From Muricoccus nepalensis (lineage in GTDB: Bacteria > Pseudomonadota > Alphaproteobacteria > Acetobacterales > Acetobacteraceae): a stretch of DNA of 64,000 nt. Position 1 is the stretch's first letter, and each line of letters opens with the position of its first letter. Location: the NCBI RefSeq assembly GCF_006438825.1, contig NZ_RCZP01000010.1:62001-126000 (forward strand), written 5' to 3'. Under the pieces are notes generated by a model that was not told the DNA's origin, did not search any database, and saw only the letters and a list, made by a program, of their open reading frames with translations. A program made the position numbers and the translations under genes. Below, in pieces: positions 1 to 9,794 of this stretch.

Positions 1-2734
1 CGTGCACGACCTCGGCCCCGAAGTTCTCCACCGCCCGCAGCAGCTCCGCCGCCCCGCGCGCGTTCGCCGCCACCTGCGCCTTCAGGTCCGCGATGTTCTG
101 CGGCGGGTTCCGCGCGGGGTACTTGGCCCCCGTCAACAGCGCCAGCGTCGCCTCCTCCCGGAAGCGCCCGCCCTCCACCAGCAGCAGGTTGTCGATGTAG
201 ACTCCCTCCTGCTCGATCGTCGTCGCGTCCGGCGACATCGACCCCGGCGCCGTCCCCCCGACATCCGCGTGGTGCCCGCGCGACGCCACCCAGAAGATCA
301 GCCGCCCGCCCGCGTCGAAGACGGGCGTGCAGACCGTGATGTCCGGCAGGTGCGTGCCGCCGTTGTAGGGCGCGTTCAGCGCCCAGACGTCCCCAGGCCT
401 TGGGTTCGGGTTGGCGCGGATGACGCTCTCCACGCTCCCGTCCATGGACCCCAGGTGCACCGGGATGTGCGGCGCGTTGGAGACCAGCCCGCCGGTCGCG
501 TCGAACACCGCGCAGGAGAAGTCCAGCCGCTCCTTGATGTTCACGGAACTCGCCGTGTTCTGCAGCGCCACCCCCATCTGCTCGGCGATGGAGCGGAAGA
601 GGTTGTTGAAGATCTCCAGCATCACCGGGTCCGCCTCGGTGCCGAGCGCCACCCCCCGCGGCAGCGCCTCCACCCGGTCGAGCACGAGGTGGTCCGCCGG
701 CGTCAGCACGGCCGACCAGCCCTTCTCCACCACCACCGTCTGGTTCGCCTCGATGATCAGCGCCGGCCCGCGCACGGCCACCCCCGGCCGCAGCGCCTCC
801 CGCGGGTAGACGGCGGCCTCCTGCCAGTCCCCGCCCGAGAAGACCCGCACCCGCCGCATCGGCCCCGCCTCGCCCCCCTCGGCCGGCACCGCCGCCGGCG
901 CCGAGGCGCCGCCCCCCGCCGCCTCGGCCACCGCCGCCTCGATCACCACCGCCCGCGACGGATCGGTGAAGCCGAAGCGCGCGAGATGCGCCGCCTCGAA
1001 GGCCTCCCGCAGCGCCGCCGCCCGCAGCGCGCCCGTCCCGACCGCTGCCTCCCCCGCGACCTCCAGCGCCGGCACCTCCAGCGGCGTGTCCGTGCCCGCG
1101 TAGCGCAGCAGCAGCGCGATCCGCGTGGACAGCGCCCCCGCCGCCACCCCCTGCCCGAGCACCTCCGCCCGCGCCTCCCCCACCAGCGCCGCGAACGCCC
1201 CGCCCGCCCCCGCCAGCGCCTCGTCCGAGAGCGGCATGTCCAGCGTCCGCTGCCGCAGCGCCCGGATGTCCGCCAGCCCCATCCCATAGGCCGAGAGCAG
1301 CCCCGAGAAGGGATGGATCAGCACCCGCGTCATCGCCAGCGCGTCCGCCACCAGGCAGGCGTGCTGCCCCGAGGCGCCGCCGAAGGCGTTCAGCACGTAC
1401 CGCGTGATGTCGTAGCCCCGCTGCACGGAGATCGTCTTGATCGCTTCCGCCATCCCGGCCACCGCGATCCGGAGCGCCCCGTCCGCCACCGCCTCCGGGC
1501 TGCGGTCACCGCCCATCTCCGCCGCCAGCGCCGCGAAGCCGGCCCGCACGGCCTCCACGTCCAGCGGCTGGTCCTGACCCGGCCCGAAGATCGCGGGGAA
1601 CAGCTCCGGCACCAGCTTGCCCGTCATGACGTTGCAGTCGGTCACCGTCAGCGGCCCGCCGCGCCGGTAGCAGGCGGGGCCAGGATCCGCCCCCGCGCTC
1701 TCCGGCCCGACGCGCAGCCGCCCGTCCGCGTAGCGCACGATGCTGCCGCCCCCGGCCGCGACCGTGTGCACGAGCATCATCGGCGCGCGCATCCGCACCC
1801 CCGCCACCTCCGTCTCCTGCGCGCGCTCGAACTGCCCGGCGTAGTGCGCGACGTCCGTCGAGGTCCCGCCCATGTCGAAGCCGATCACCCGCTCGAACCC
1901 GGCCTCCGCCCCCGTCCGCGCCAGCGCCACCACGCCCCCCGCCGGCCCCGAGAGGATCGCGTCCCGCCCCTGGAACAGCGACGCCGCCGTCAGCCCGCCC
2001 GCCGAGGTCATGAACATCACCCGCGCCCCCGTCCGCGCGACGTCCAGCTCCTCCTCCACCTGCGCCACGTAGCGCCGCAGCACCGGCGAGAGGTAGGCGT
2101 CCACCACCGTGGTGTCCCCGCGCCCGACGAGCTTGATCAGCGGCCCCACCTCGTGGCTCGCCGAGACCTGCTCGAACCCCATCCCGCGCGCCATCGCGGC
2201 CGCCGCCGCCTCGTGCGCCGGGTGCTTCCAGGCGTGCAGGAACACGATCGCCAGCGACCGGAACCCGTCCGCCCGCAGCCCCTCCAGCACCGCGCGCAGC
2301 GCCGCCTCGTCCAGCGGCGCCTCCACCGTCCCGTCCGCCCGCACCCGCTCCCCGATCTCCTCCACCCGCGCGTAGAGCAGCGAGGGCTTCACCACCCGCC
2401 GCGCGAAGATGTCGCCGCGCGCCTGGTGCCCGATCGCCAGCGCGTCCCGGAAGCCCCGCGTGGTCACCAGCGCGGTCCGCTCGCCCTTCCGCTCCAGCAG
2501 CGCGTTGGTGGCCACCGTCGTGCCCATCCGCACCTCGCCCACCGCCCCCGCCGGGATCGGCGCCCCCGCGGCGAGGCCCAGGTGCTGGCGGATGCCGTGC
2601 ACCGCCGCGTCCCGGTAGGCCCCGGGGTTCTCCGACAGCACCTTCCGCGCGTGCAGCCGCCCCGCGGGGTCGCGCCCGATCACGTCCGTGAAGGTGCCGC
2701 CGCGGTCGACCCAGAAGTCCCAGGAACGCTGCAT
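1..2734 (-). CDS. 5-oxoprolinase / hydantoinase A-B fusion, 3' end beyond window
   Basis: ATP-dependent opening of 5-oxoproline or a related cyclic amide; cytoplasmic. The ATG at 2734 begins [18 protein letters not shown], the N-terminal nucleotide-binding signature of the HyuA/OPLAH family. About 911 codons are visible without a stop. Residues 1 to about 690 are HyuA-like, including [11 protein letters not shown] in the actin-like core. From about residue 698 ([20 protein letters not shown]) the HyuB half begins. Full-length family members have about 1200-1300 residues, so roughly the last 300 lie left of the window. It is the second gene after the dihydropyrimidinase, 85 bp away on the same strand, so both probably serve breakdown of hydantoin- or pyrrolidone-type compounds. 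The exact substrate cannot be read from sequence. Confidence 0.93.
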   Translation of the reverse strand, partial: MQRSWDFWVDRGGTFTDVIGRDPAGRLHARKVLSENPGAYRDAAVHGIRQHLGLAAGAPIPAGAVGEVRMGTTVATNALLERKGERTALVTTRGFRDALAIGHQARGDIFARRVVKPSLLYARVEEIGERVRADGTVEAPLDEAALRAVLEGLRADGFRSLAIVFLHAWKHPAHEAAAAAMARGMGFEQVSASHEVGPLIKLVGRGDTTVVDAYLSPVLRRYVAQVEEELDVARTGARVMFMTSAGGLTAASLFQGRDAILSGPAGGVVALARTGAEAGFERVIGFDMGGTSTDVAHYAGQFERAQETEVAGVRMRAPMMLVHTVAAGGGSIVRYADGRLRVGPESAGADPGPACYRRGGPLTVTDCNVMTGKLVPELFPAIFGPGQDQPLDVEAVRAGFAALAAEMGGDRSPEAVADGALRIAVAGMAEAIKTISVQRGYDITRYVLNAFGGASGQHACLVADALAMTRVLIHPFSGLLSAYGMGLADIRALRQRTLDMPLSDEALAGAGGAFAALVGEARAEVLGQGVAAGALSTRIALLLRYAGTDTPLEVPALEVAGEAAVGTGALRAAALREAFEAAHLARFGFTDPSRAVVIEAAVAEAAGGGASAPAAVPAEGGEAGPMRRVRVFSGGDWQEAAVYPREALRPGVAVRGPALIIEANQTVVVEKGWSAVLTPADHLVLDRVEALPRGVALGTEADPVMLEIFNNLFRSIAEQMGVALQNTASSVNIKERLDFSCAVFDATGGLVSNAPHIPVHLGSMDGSVESVIRANPNPRPGDVWALNAPYNGGTHLPDITVCTPVFDAGGRLIFWVASRGHHADVGGTAPGSMSPDATTIEQEGVYIDNLLLVEGGRFREEATLALLTGAKYPARNPPQNIADLKAQVAANARGAAELLRAVENFGAEVVH

Positions 2735-2819
2735 GAAAAGCCGCCTCTGCGAGAGGGAAACAAGGAAGCGCCCGGCCGCCGGGCCGGACGCCGCGCGGGA
2801 AGAGGACCGAAGCGCCGCG

Positions 2820-4205
2820 TCAGACCGGGCGCGGCGCCCGCGGCAGCCACTGCCCGGAGCCGGGCGTGGCGCTCACCACCCCGTCCCGCATCACCACCTC
2901 GCCTCGCCGGATGGTCAGGGCGGGCCAGCCCGTCACCGCCATCCCCTCGTAGGGCGTGTAGTCGATGGCGTGCTGCATCAGCGCGTTGGTGATCGTCACC
3001 TCCCGCTCCGCGTCCCACAGCACGAGGTCGGCGTCGCTGCCCACCGCGATCACCCCCTTGCGCGGGTAGAGGTTCGCGATCCGCGCCGGGTTCTCCGCCA
3101 CCAGCCGCGCGAAGCCCGGCAGGTCGATCCGTCCCTTCGACACCCCCTCCGAAAACACCAGCGGCAGCCGCGCCGCGAGCCCCGGGATGCCGTTCGGGAT
3201 GGCGTCGAAGGACGCCCCCCGCCCGTTCTTCGCCTTCCCGCGGCCGCCCTCGTAGGAGAAGCCGCAGTGGTCCGACGTGACGACGTCCAGCACCCCCCGC
3301 CGCAGCATCGCCCAGACCCCCTCGTGGTCCGCGGCCGTGCGGGGCGCCGGGCTGCACATGAACTTCGCGCCCTCGAAGCCCGGCCGGTCCATGTCGCCGG
3401 CGGTCAGCGTGAAGTACTGCGGGCAGGTCTCGCCCTTTACCGGCAGTCCCCGCGCCTGCGCCCGCGCGATCTCCTCCGCCACCTCGGCGCAGGAGACGTG
3501 GAAGACGTGCAGCGGCTGCCCGACCAGTTCCGCCAGCGCGATCGCCCGCGCCGTCGCCTCCCGCTCCACCACCGGCGGGCGGGACGCCGCGTGGTACTTC
3601 GGCGCCGTGCAGCCCGCCGCCAGCAGGTCCTGCGTCGCCAGGTTGATGGCGGCGAAGTTCTCGCAGTGGACGTGCACCATCAGCCCGTGCCGTCGCGCCG
3701 CCCGCAGCACCCGCAGGAAGGCCTCGTCGTCGAGGTGCAGCGCGTCGTAGGTCAGGAAGGCCTTCAGGCTGCCCACCCCGTCCGCCACCAGCGCCGGGAT
3801 CTCCGCCAGCGCCGCGTCGGAGGGATCGGCGATGATCTGGTGGAACCCGTGGTCCAGCATCCCCCGCGCCGCCCGCGCCCGCGCCGCCTGGTGCTGCTCC
3901 GCCAGCCCCCCGCCCTTGAACTGCGGCGTGTGGGCCACGACCGTCGTCGTCCCGCCCGCGAAGGCCGAGCGCGAGGCGCTCTCCCAGGTCTCCTCCTGGA
4001 AGCCGCCCTCGGGGAAGGGCTCCTCGATGTGGCAGTGCGTGTCCACGCCCCCCGGCAGCACCAGCAGCCCGCCCGCGTCGATCTCCGTCGCGCCGTCCAC
4101 CCGCTCGCCGAGGGCGGCGATCCGCCCGCCCGTCACGCCGATGTCGCAACGAACCACCGCGCCGCCGAGAACGGCGGTGCCGCCGCGGATGGCCAGATCA
4201 TGCAT
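2820..4205 (-). CDS. hydA: dihydropyrimidinase / D-hydantoinase family amidohydrolase
   Basis: Cyclic-imide hydrolase (dihydropyrimidine or hydantoin ring opening), cytoplasmic, 461 residues, the usual family length. Metal and catalytic motifs are in order: [11 protein letters not shown] (HxH pair), SLKAFLTYD with the lysine expected to be carboxylated, HVHCEN and HVFHVS histidines, and VTSDHCG with the metal-binding aspartate. The C-terminal segment DADLVLWD is the usual beta-sandwich signature. It lies upstream of, and in the same direction as, the oxoprolinase-type gene, so the pair looks like one catabolic transcript. Allantoinase is a less likely alternative given the SLKAF and FMCSPAPR contexts. 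Confidence 0.9.
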   Translation of the reverse strand: MHDLAIRGGTAVLGGAVVRCDIGVTGGRIAALGERVDGATEIDAGGLLVLPGGVDTHCHIEEPFPEGGFQEETWESASRSAFAGGTTTVVAHTPQFKGGGLAEQHQAARARAARGMLDHGFHQIIADPSDAALAEIPALVADGVGSLKAFLTYDALHLDDEAFLRVLRAARRHGLMVHVHCENFAAINLATQDLLAAGCTAPKYHAASRPPVVEREATARAIALAELVGQPLHVFHVSCAEVAEEIARAQARGLPVKGETCPQYFTLTAGDMDRPGFEGAKFMCSPAPRTAADHEGVWAMLRRGVLDVVTSDHCGFSYEGGRGKAKNGRGASFDAIPNGIPGLAARLPLVFSEGVSKGRIDLPGFARLVAENPARIANLYPRKGVIAVGSDADLVLWDAEREVTITNALMQHAIDYTPYEGMAVTGWPALTIRRGEVVMRDGVVSATPGSGQWLPRAPRPV

Positions 4206-4260
4206 GCCCGTGAGCCCCTGAGAACCGAGGCGCCCAGGTTAGGTCGCCGCGCCGCCCGCG

Positions 4261-4767
4261 TCAGCCCACCGGCCCAGCACCCCCCGGTCTCACCACCCGC
4301 GCCTCCGCGAAGACCACCGGCTCCTCCGGCGCGCCGTCGTTCGTCATGGCGTGCCGGGGAAAGGTGGGAACGCCGGGGGGCAGGATCGTCTCGTGCCGCG
4401 CCACCCCGATGAAGATGTGCTTCGCGTTGGCCCCGTTGATCTCGAACCAGTTCGGGTCGTCGAAGGTGCCCGCGAAGACCCCGCAGGAGGTCGCGAAGCG
4501 CTCGAAGGTCATGTAGAGCTTCGTGCCGCAATCCCCGCAGAAGTGGACGTGGACGATCTTGCCGCTCCCCTCCGAGCGATGGTCGTAGGTACGGGGAGCG
4601 CCCTTCGTCACCCTCAGGTCGGCCAGGGGGAAGATCGGCTCGACCAGATAGGCCGACCCCGTCGCGCGCTGGCAGAAGCGACAATGGCAGGTCGTCACGC
4701 GCAGCGGTTCAGACAGCGTCTCGTAGCGCACCGCCCCGCAGAGGCATCCACCCCCGTGCAGGCTCAT
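4261..4767 (-). CDS. GFA family zinc-binding protein
   Basis: 168 residues of the GFA fold (glutathione-dependent formaldehyde-activating enzyme-like). Three cysteine motifs are visible: CLCGAVRY near residue 8, CHCRFCQ near 27 and FCGDCGTK near 77, which together bind zinc. Most GFA family members are not proven formaldehyde enzymes, so only the family is called. It stands alone, 55 bp after the start of the dihydropyrimidinase gene on the same strand, and could be the first gene of that transcript. Confidence 0.85.
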   Translation of the reverse strand: MSLHGGGCLCGAVRYETLSEPLRVTTCHCRFCQRATGSAYLVEPIFPLADLRVTKGAPRTYDHRSEGSGKIVHVHFCGDCGTKLYMTFERFATSCGVFAGTFDDPNWFEINGANAKHIFIGVARHETILPPGVPTFPRHAMTNDGAPEEPVVFAEARVVRPGGAGPVG

Positions 4768-5012
4768 CCGCCTCTCTCCCCCTGCGGCCCGCCGCGAAGC
4801 CTATCCGGCAGCGCGACGAAAGGCACCGAAAAACCCGATCCCCCGGCAGGCCACCCCACAGCCCGCCGCCTCGTGACAAGCGCCCCAATCGGGGTAAGAA
4901 CCCCTGTGCCCCCGAGACCGCCATGACCCCTCCCCGCGCCGCCCTCGCAAGCCCCGCTAAACGATACGATATTGCATCGAAAGCCGATGCACGAAGCCCC
5001 GAGGACCTCCCC
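4768..5012. other. divergent intergenic region with AT-richer patch and perfect inverted repeat
   Basis: This gap separates the leftward GFA gene from the rightward phosphoesterase unit. Most of it is C-rich and featureless. At 4958-4992 there is an AT-richer patch holding a perfect inverted repeat, TGCATCG (4973-4979), five bases, then CGATGCA (4985-4991). It could be an operator or a small hairpin. No convincing -35/-10 pair was found. Confidence 0.45.
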
Positions 5013-5060
5013 ATGACGCCGGCCCCGCCCCCCGCCGGCCCCCCGGCGCCCCGCCGATGA
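5013..5060 (+). CDS. candidate 15-residue proline-rich leader ORF
   Basis: A short frame encodes MTPAPPPAGPPAPRR and stops at TGA 5058-5060, which overlaps the ATG (5057) of the phosphoesterase as ATGA. GAGGA sits about 8 bases before its ATG, a fair ribosome binding site. The PPP and PP runs could slow ribosomes (known to depend on EF-P), so coupling or attenuation of the downstream gene is conceivable. In so C-rich a region such a frame may also occur by chance. Confidence 0.3.
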   Translation: MTPAPPPAGPPAPRR

Positions 5061-5563
5061 CCACCTGGTTCACCGCCGACACCCATTTCGGCCACGGCTC
5101 CCTCCGCGCCCTCCTCCGCCGCCCCTTCCCGAGCACCGCCGCCATGGACGACGCCCTCGCCGCCGCCTGGAACGAGGCCGTGCAGCCCAATGACGAGATC
5201 TGGCACCTCGGCGACTTCGCGGTCGGCCACCCCGACCCCGGCGGCCTCCTCGCCGCGCTGAATGGCACGAAGCACCTCGTCACCGGCAACAACGACCCGC
5301 CCGCGACCCGCGCCCTGCCGGGCTGGGCCAGCGCGCGCGACTACGCGGAGATCGAGGCCGACGGCCAGGCCCTCGTCCTCTGCCACTACCCCTTCCGCAC
5401 CTGGAACGGCGGGCCGAAGGGCGCCTGGAACCTCCACGGCCACAGCCACGGCCGCCTCAAGCCGCTCCCCCGCCAGTTCGACGTCGGCGTGGACCCCCGC
5501 GGCTACCGCCCCGTCCGCGTCGCCGACCTCCGCCCCGCCCGCGCCGCGAAGGGCGCCGCATGA
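5057..5563 (+). CDS. calcineurin-like metallophosphoesterase
   Basis: 168 residues, cytoplasmic phosphoesterase of the short calcineurin-like type. The metal motifs are in order: ADTHFGH (DxH) at residue 6, HLGDFAVG, GNND near 75 (a variant of GNHD), CHYPF near 113, and HGHSHG near 129. No substrate can be assigned. Its TGA overlaps the start of the ABC transporter gene by four bases (ATGA), so the two are co-translated. A short proline-rich frame overlaps its own start in the same way. Confidence 0.85.
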   Translation: MTTWFTADTHFGHGSLRALLRRPFPSTAAMDDALAAAWNEAVQPNDEIWHLGDFAVGHPDPGGLLAALNGTKHLVTGNNDPPATRALPGWASARDYAEIEADGQALVLCHYPFRTWNGGPKGAWNLHGHSHGRLKPLPRQFDVGVDPRGYRPVRVADLRPARAAKGAA

Positions 5564-7332
5564 GCCGCACCCCGGGCGGCCGCCTCCCCGCGCTCCGCAT
5601 CATGCTCCCGCTGCTCCGCCCCCACGCCGGGCGCGTCGCGGCCGCCGTGCTCGCGATGGGAACCGCCGCCGGCCTCCTCCTCGTCCTCGGCCAGGGCCTC
5701 CGCCGCATCGTGGACGAGGGCTTCGCCGGCCGCGACGGGGTCTCCAGCCTCGACGGCCACGCGCTCGAGGTCCTCGCCCTCGTCACCCTCCTCGCCCTCA
5801 GCACCGCCGCCCGCTTCTACCTCGTCTCCTGGCTCGGCGAGCGCGTCGGCGCCTCGCTGCGCCGCCAGGTCTTCGCCCACAGCCTCACCCTGCCGCCCTC
5901 CCACTACGAGCAGCGCCGCACCGGCGACGTGCTGACGCTGCTCACCGCCGACACCGAGATCCTCCGCAACCTCGTCGGCTCCGCCGTCTCCCAGTGGCTC
6001 CGCGCCCTCGTGACGGCGCTCGGCGCGCTCACGATGCTCTTCGTCACCAGCGCCTGGCTCGCCCTCCTCGTCATCGCGGTCGTTCCCCTCATCGTCCTCC
6101 CCCTCGTCGCCTTCGGCCGGCGGGAGCGCCGCCTCAGCCGCACCGCCCAGGAGCGCGTGGCGGACCTCGGCGCCCAGGCGGAGGAGACGCTCAACGCCAT
6201 GGCCGCCGTCCAGGCCCATGTCCACGAGGCCGCCGACCTTGCCCGCTTCACCGCCCGCGCGGAGGAGAGCGTCGCCGCCTCCCTCGCCCGCGTGCGGGTG
6301 CGCGCCCTCCTCATCCTCAGCGTCATCCTGCTGGGCTTCGGCGCCATCACCCTCAGCCTCTGGGCCGGCGGGCGCGAGGTCCTGGCCGGGCGGCTAACGG
6401 GGGGCGAGCTCTCGGCCTTCGTCTTCTACGCCGTCCTCGTCGCCTCCTCCGTCACCTCCCTCTCGGAGCTCTGGAGCGAGGTGCAGCGCGCCGGCGGCGC
6501 CGCCGAGCGCCTGCACGAGTTCCTGCAGACGGTCCCGGCCATCCAGCCCCCGCCCCACCCGGTGCCGCTCCCCGCGCCGCGCCCCGGCCGCCCCGTCGGC
6601 CGCCTCGCCTTCGAGGGCGTGCGCCTGCACTACCCCACCCGCCCCGACCGCGCGGCCCTCGACGGCGTCACCCTCTCGGTCGAGCCCGGCGAGACCGTCG
6701 CCCTCGTCGGCCCCTCGGGCGCGGGCAAGACCACCCTCTTCCAGCTCGCCCTCCGCTTCCGCGACCCTGATTCCGGCCGCGTGACGCTCGACGGCGTGGA
6801 CCTCCGCGACGCCGACCCCGCGGCGCTCCGCGCCCGCATCGGCCTCGTGCCCCAGGACCCCGTCATCTTCGGCGCGGACCTCCGCGACAACATCCGCTAC
6901 GGCCGCCCCGACGCCACCGAGTCCGAGATCCGCGCCGCCGCCGAGGCCGCCGACGCCGCCGGCTTCATCGAGGCCCTTCCCCAGGGCTACGCCACCTTCC
7001 TCGGCGAGAAGGGCGTCCGCCTCTCCGGCGGCCAGCGCCAGCGCGTCGCCATCGCCCGCGCCCTGCTGCGCGACCCGCCCCTGCTGCTGCTGGACGAGGC
7101 CACCAGCGCCCTCGACGCCGAGAGCGAGGCCGCCGTGCAATCCGCCCTCGCCCGCCTCTCCCGCGGGCGCGCGGTCCTCGTCATCGCCCACCGCCTCGCC
7201 ACCGTCCGCCGCGCAGACCGCATCATCGTCATGGAGGCCGGCCGCGCCGTGGCCGAGGGCACCCACGACCGCCTGGTGGCGGAAGGCGGCCTCTACGCCC
7301 GCCTCGCCCGCCTGCAGTTCGCGGCTGGTTGA
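5560..7332 (+). CDS. ABC exporter, fused permease and ATPase (MsbA/ABCB type)
   Basis: 590 residues, an inner-membrane half-transporter that should work as a homodimer and export a lipid, drug or similar hydrophobic molecule. The N-terminal part (about 15-300) has six predicted membrane segments. The ATPase part shows Walker [10 protein letters not shown] near residue 384, Q-loop VPQDPVIFG, signature LSGGQRQR near 488, Walker [13 protein letters not shown] near 507 and the H-loop IAHRLAT. It begins inside the phosphoesterase stop codon. The 3' side runs directly into a palindromic repeat element. Substrate unknown. Confidence 0.92.
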   Translation: MSRTPGGRLPALRIMLPLLRPHAGRVAAAVLAMGTAAGLLLVLGQGLRRIVDEGFAGRDGVSSLDGHALEVLALVTLLALSTAARFYLVSWLGERVGASLRRQVFAHSLTLPPSHYEQRRTGDVLTLLTADTEILRNLVGSAVSQWLRALVTALGALTMLFVTSAWLALLVIAVVPLIVLPLVAFGRRERRLSRTAQERVADLGAQAEETLNAMAAVQAHVHEAADLARFTARAEESVAASLARVRVRALLILSVILLGFGAITLSLWAGGREVLAGRLTGGELSAFVFYAVLVASSVTSLSELWSEVQRAGGAAERLHEFLQTVPAIQPPPHPVPLPAPRPGRPVGRLAFEGVRLHYPTRPDRAALDGVTLSVEPGETVALVGPSGAGKTTLFQLALRFRDPDSGRVTLDGVDLRDADPAALRARIGLVPQDPVIFGADLRDNIRYGRPDATESEIRAAAEAADAAGFIEALPQGYATFLGEKGVRLSGGQRQRVAIARALLRDPPLLLLDEATSALDAESEAAVQSALARLSRGRAVLVIAHRLATVRRADRIIVMEAGRAVAEGTHDRLVAEGGLYARLARLQFAAG

Positions 7333-7350
7333 GAGTCCGGGCGGCGGCCC

Positions 7351-7589
7351 CTGGGAGGCGCTGCCTCCCAGACCCTCCGCCGGGGAGCCGGCGGGCTCCC
7401 CGGACCCCGCGATCTGTCTTTCAGGATCTGCACCGGCAGAGGCACCGACCTTGAGTCATCCTCTCGGCCACGCGGGCTGACCTGTCCGTCGCCCGAGGTC
7501 CTCGACCTCGGGCGCGCGTCAAAACCCTCGCGGGGTCCGGGGTGGCCGCTGCCACCCCGGCTCGGGACAAACGCTTCGCGTTTGCCCGA
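7351..7589 (+). repeat. mosaic palindromic intergenic repeat, copy A (core 7403-7537)
   Basis: First of three copies. The core is 135 bp, starting GACCCCGCGATCTG and ending CGCGGGGTC. Left arm: a GGGAGGC-N3-GCCTCCC hairpin, the linker ACCCTCCGCC, and a 10-bp-stem hairpin (CCGGGGAGCC/GGCTCCCCGG, 7380-7403). Right arm: a hairpin CCGGGGTGGC/GCCACCCCGG (7537-7560) and an ACAAACGC/GCGTTTG hairpin (7561-7588). Inside the core is GCCCGAGGTC-N3-GACCTCGGGC. It lies between two convergent genes, 18 bp after the ABC exporter stop, and could act as a bidirectional terminator. No open frame is shared among the copies. Confidence 0.85.
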
Positions 7590-7610
7590 AGGCCGCCCAA
7601 AACCACCCCC

Positions 7611-8750
7611 TCAAGGCCCCGGCCCGCGCCCCTCCGCCGGCCCTGGCCAGACCAGCGGCGGCAGCCGCGCGACGGGGATGCGCGCCACCGCCAAGCCCCG
7701 CGCCTCCAGCGTCAGCGGCACCTCCAGCACCGGCGGCTCCCCCTCGGCCAGCGGGCGGGCCAGCAGCCCCACCACCCGCCGCGCCAGCCCCGCGTTCCGC
7801 GCCGTCACCGCGCCGCCCGAGACCAGCGCGTCCAGCACCGCCTCCGCCCCCGTCAGCTTCAGCGTGCCCGCCCCCATGGGCTGCAGGGCCTCGTCCAGCG
7901 CCAGCGTCGCCGCCACCTGCGCGGTCGCCGGCCCGTAGTCGAGGTCCAGCCGACGGATCTCGAGAGTCCCCCCGGCGTCCCGCCAGGTCGCCGCCCGGTT
8001 CGTGGGGTTGCGCCCCCCCGGCAGGGGCCCGGTCAGCGCCGCGTCGATCCGCAGCGACCGCACGGCGTTCCCGAGCGGCGTCGCCACCGGCAGGGTCACG
8101 TTCTCCACCAGCCCCTCCAGGCTGATGGCCGGCTCCCCCTCGATCGCGCTCATCCGGCTGTCGAAGGCGAGCGCCGCGGCGCCCACCTCCATCCCCCCGG
8201 CCGCGGTGCCGATCCGCAGCCGCAGCGCCTCGAACTCGCCCCCCTTGGGCGGCACGTTCGCCTGCAGCGGCAGCCGCGCCGTCAGCCGGTCCGCGGCGAA
8301 GGGGATCTCCGCCTGGCCCACCCGCAGCCGCTGCGGCCCGCCGGCCGAGACCCGCAGCTCCCCCGGCCGGTGCAGCGCCACCCGCAGCACCACCGCCCGC
8401 GCCGACCAGTCGATCCCGCCGGGCACCGTCGCCCCCCCGCCGGAGAAGCGGAACTCCGGCAGCCGCAGCGTCGCCGAGAGCGGCCATCCCCCGCGCTGGG
8501 GCGCCTCGTGCTCGATCCGCCAGCCCTGCGCCCGCCGCGCCGCCGCCCAGGCGTCGTAGCCCGCCTGCAGCCGGCTCCCCATGAGGTTCCACAGAAGCGT
8601 GTGCGCCGCCGCCAGCAGCACGATCGCCCCCAGCGCGATCGCCGCGACGCGCCCGCCCGAGAGGCGCCGGCGCCCCGGACGCCCGGCGCGGGGAAGGGGG
8701 CGGGAAGGGGGGCCGGACGGTCCGGTCGGGGGCTCGCTCACCCCTCGCAT
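7611..8750 (-). CDS. DUF2125 domain protein, membrane-anchored
   Basis: 379 residues. After a proline- and arginine-rich start there is one hydrophobic segment (about 33-52) followed by a long beta-rich region with GWRIEHEAPQRGGWPLSATL, the typical beginning of DUF2125 proteins of alphaproteobacteria. The bulk should lie in the periplasm. Function unknown. It converges on the ABC exporter gene across repeat copy A and diverges from the ChaC-like gene. A GTG three codons in (VSEPP) is an alternative start. Confidence 0.82.
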   Translation of the reverse strand: MRGVSEPPTGPSGPPSRPLPRAGRPGRRRLSGGRVAAIALGAIVLLAAAHTLLWNLMGSRLQAGYDAWAAARRAQGWRIEHEAPQRGGWPLSATLRLPEFRFSGGGATVPGGIDWSARAVVLRVALHRPGELRVSAGGPQRLRVGQAEIPFAADRLTARLPLQANVPPKGGEFEALRLRIGTAAGGMEVGAAALAFDSRMSAIEGEPAISLEGLVENVTLPVATPLGNAVRSLRIDAALTGPLPGGRNPTNRAATWRDAGGTLEIRRLDLDYGPATAQVAATLALDEALQPMGAGTLKLTGAEAVLDALVSGGAVTARNAGLARRVVGLLARPLAEGEPPVLEVPLTLEARGLAVARIPVARLPPLVWPGPAEGRGPGP

Positions 8751-8839
8751 ATGACCCCGCCCCGCGCCCCCCGCACAAGCCGCGCCCCGCGAGCCCCTGC
8801 CCCGCCCTCCGGCCGCTGCAACCGGGCGCGGGATGCCCT

Positions 8840-9502
8840 ATGCTGCACCGCCACGCCATGATCCCCAGCCCCGACGCCTCGCCCCCCGTCCCGCCCGACC
8901 CCACCCCGCTGCTGGAGGCCGACGGCGCGCTCTACGTCTTCGGCTACGGCTCCCTCATCTGGAAGCCGGGCTTCCCCTTCCTCTCCTCCCACCCGGCGCG
9001 GCTGCACGGCTTCCACCGGCGCTTCTGCATCCTCTCGCACCGCTACCGCGGCACGCCCGAGGCCCCCGGCCTCGTCCTCGGCCTCGACCGCGGCGGCTCC
9101 TGCCGGGGCGTCGTCTTCCGCGTGGCCCCGGCCGAGGCCGCCGCCGTCCTCGCCTACCTGGAGGAGCGGGAGATGACCGGCGGCGTCTACCAGCGCCGCC
9201 TCCTGCCCGTGCAGCTCCTCGACGGCGGCGGCACCCGCCGCGCGCTCACCTTCGTGGCCGACCGCGGCGCCACGGCCTATTGCGGCGCGCTCGACCCCGG
9301 CGCGGCGGCGGTCGCCATCGGGCGCGGCCACGGCGTGATGGGGCCGAACCGGGACTACCTCCTCAACACCGTCGCCCATCTCCGCGCCCTCGGCGTGCGC
9401 GACGCCGGGCTCGACCGCATCGCCGCCCTCCTGCCGGAAAGCGGGACGGTCACGCCCGCAACGATCGGCGCCGAGCGCACCACCCCCGCCGATCCCACGT
9501 GA
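8840..9502 (+). CDS. ChaC-like gamma-glutamylcyclotransferase
   Basis: 220 residues, a cytoplasmic enzyme expected to release 5-oxoproline from gamma-glutamyl peptides such as glutathione. The signature YVFGYGSLIWKPGFPF is at about residue 33, a glutamate-rich loop (YLEEREMTGGVYQRRL) follows near 110, and GPNRDYLLNTV near 170 matches the ChaC C-terminal region. A second ATG seven codons downstream (MIPSP) is an equally plausible start. The product would be a substrate for the oxoprolinase at the left edge, though the two are not co-transcribed. Confidence 0.88.
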   Translation: MLHRHAMIPSPDASPPVPPDPTPLLEADGALYVFGYGSLIWKPGFPFLSSHPARLHGFHRRFCILSHRYRGTPEAPGLVLGLDRGGSCRGVVFRVAPAEAAAVLAYLEEREMTGGVYQRRLLPVQLLDGGGTRRALTFVADRGATAYCGALDPGAAAVAIGRGHGVMGPNRDYLLNTVAHLRALGVRDAGLDRIAALLPESGTVTPATIGAERTTPADPT

Positions 9503-9794
9503 TTCCAGCCGCTTGCGCCGCGACCCTCCAGCGGGTGCGGCGCTCGGGTGACAGGCAAGCGGGGACGGGGTTTTCCCACGAGTTGTCCACAGGAAGAGGG
9601 ATTGACCACTCCCGGGGCCCCACAGCGTCCCCTCTTTGTTCCGGAATCATGCGCGAATCGCAGATTTTTTGCCGCAACACGCTGTAATCACTCGATATAA
9701 AATTATCCACAGATGGGGCCAAGCCCTTGGAATCGCAGACTCCAGAGGGCCTTGCCACGCGATCTTGCCGCGCGGTCGAAAGCGGTCGCGCCGC
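9503..9794. other. gene-free, AT-richer region with DnaA-box and GANTC sites (oriC-like)
   Basis: This gap lies between the ends of two convergent genes, so promoters are not expected, yet it is the most AT-rich stretch of its neighbourhood (9660-9712). It holds a perfect DnaA box TTATCCACA (9703-9711), a one-mismatch box TTGTCCACA (9583-9591) and ATCCACA at 9809-9815 just inside the next gene. Five GANTC sites, the target of alphaproteobacterial CcrM methylase, lie at 9501, 9644, 9655, 9730 and 9738. These are hallmarks of an alphaproteobacterial replication origin, but few boxes are present and the GC-skew switch is about 19 kb away. Confidence 0.4.

Noticed and set aside
2-2992. A 996-codon open frame on the + strand, arginine- and proline-rich
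   Set aside because: It is the antisense shadow of the oxoprolinase gene; the minus-strand frame has clear family motifs and this one has none.
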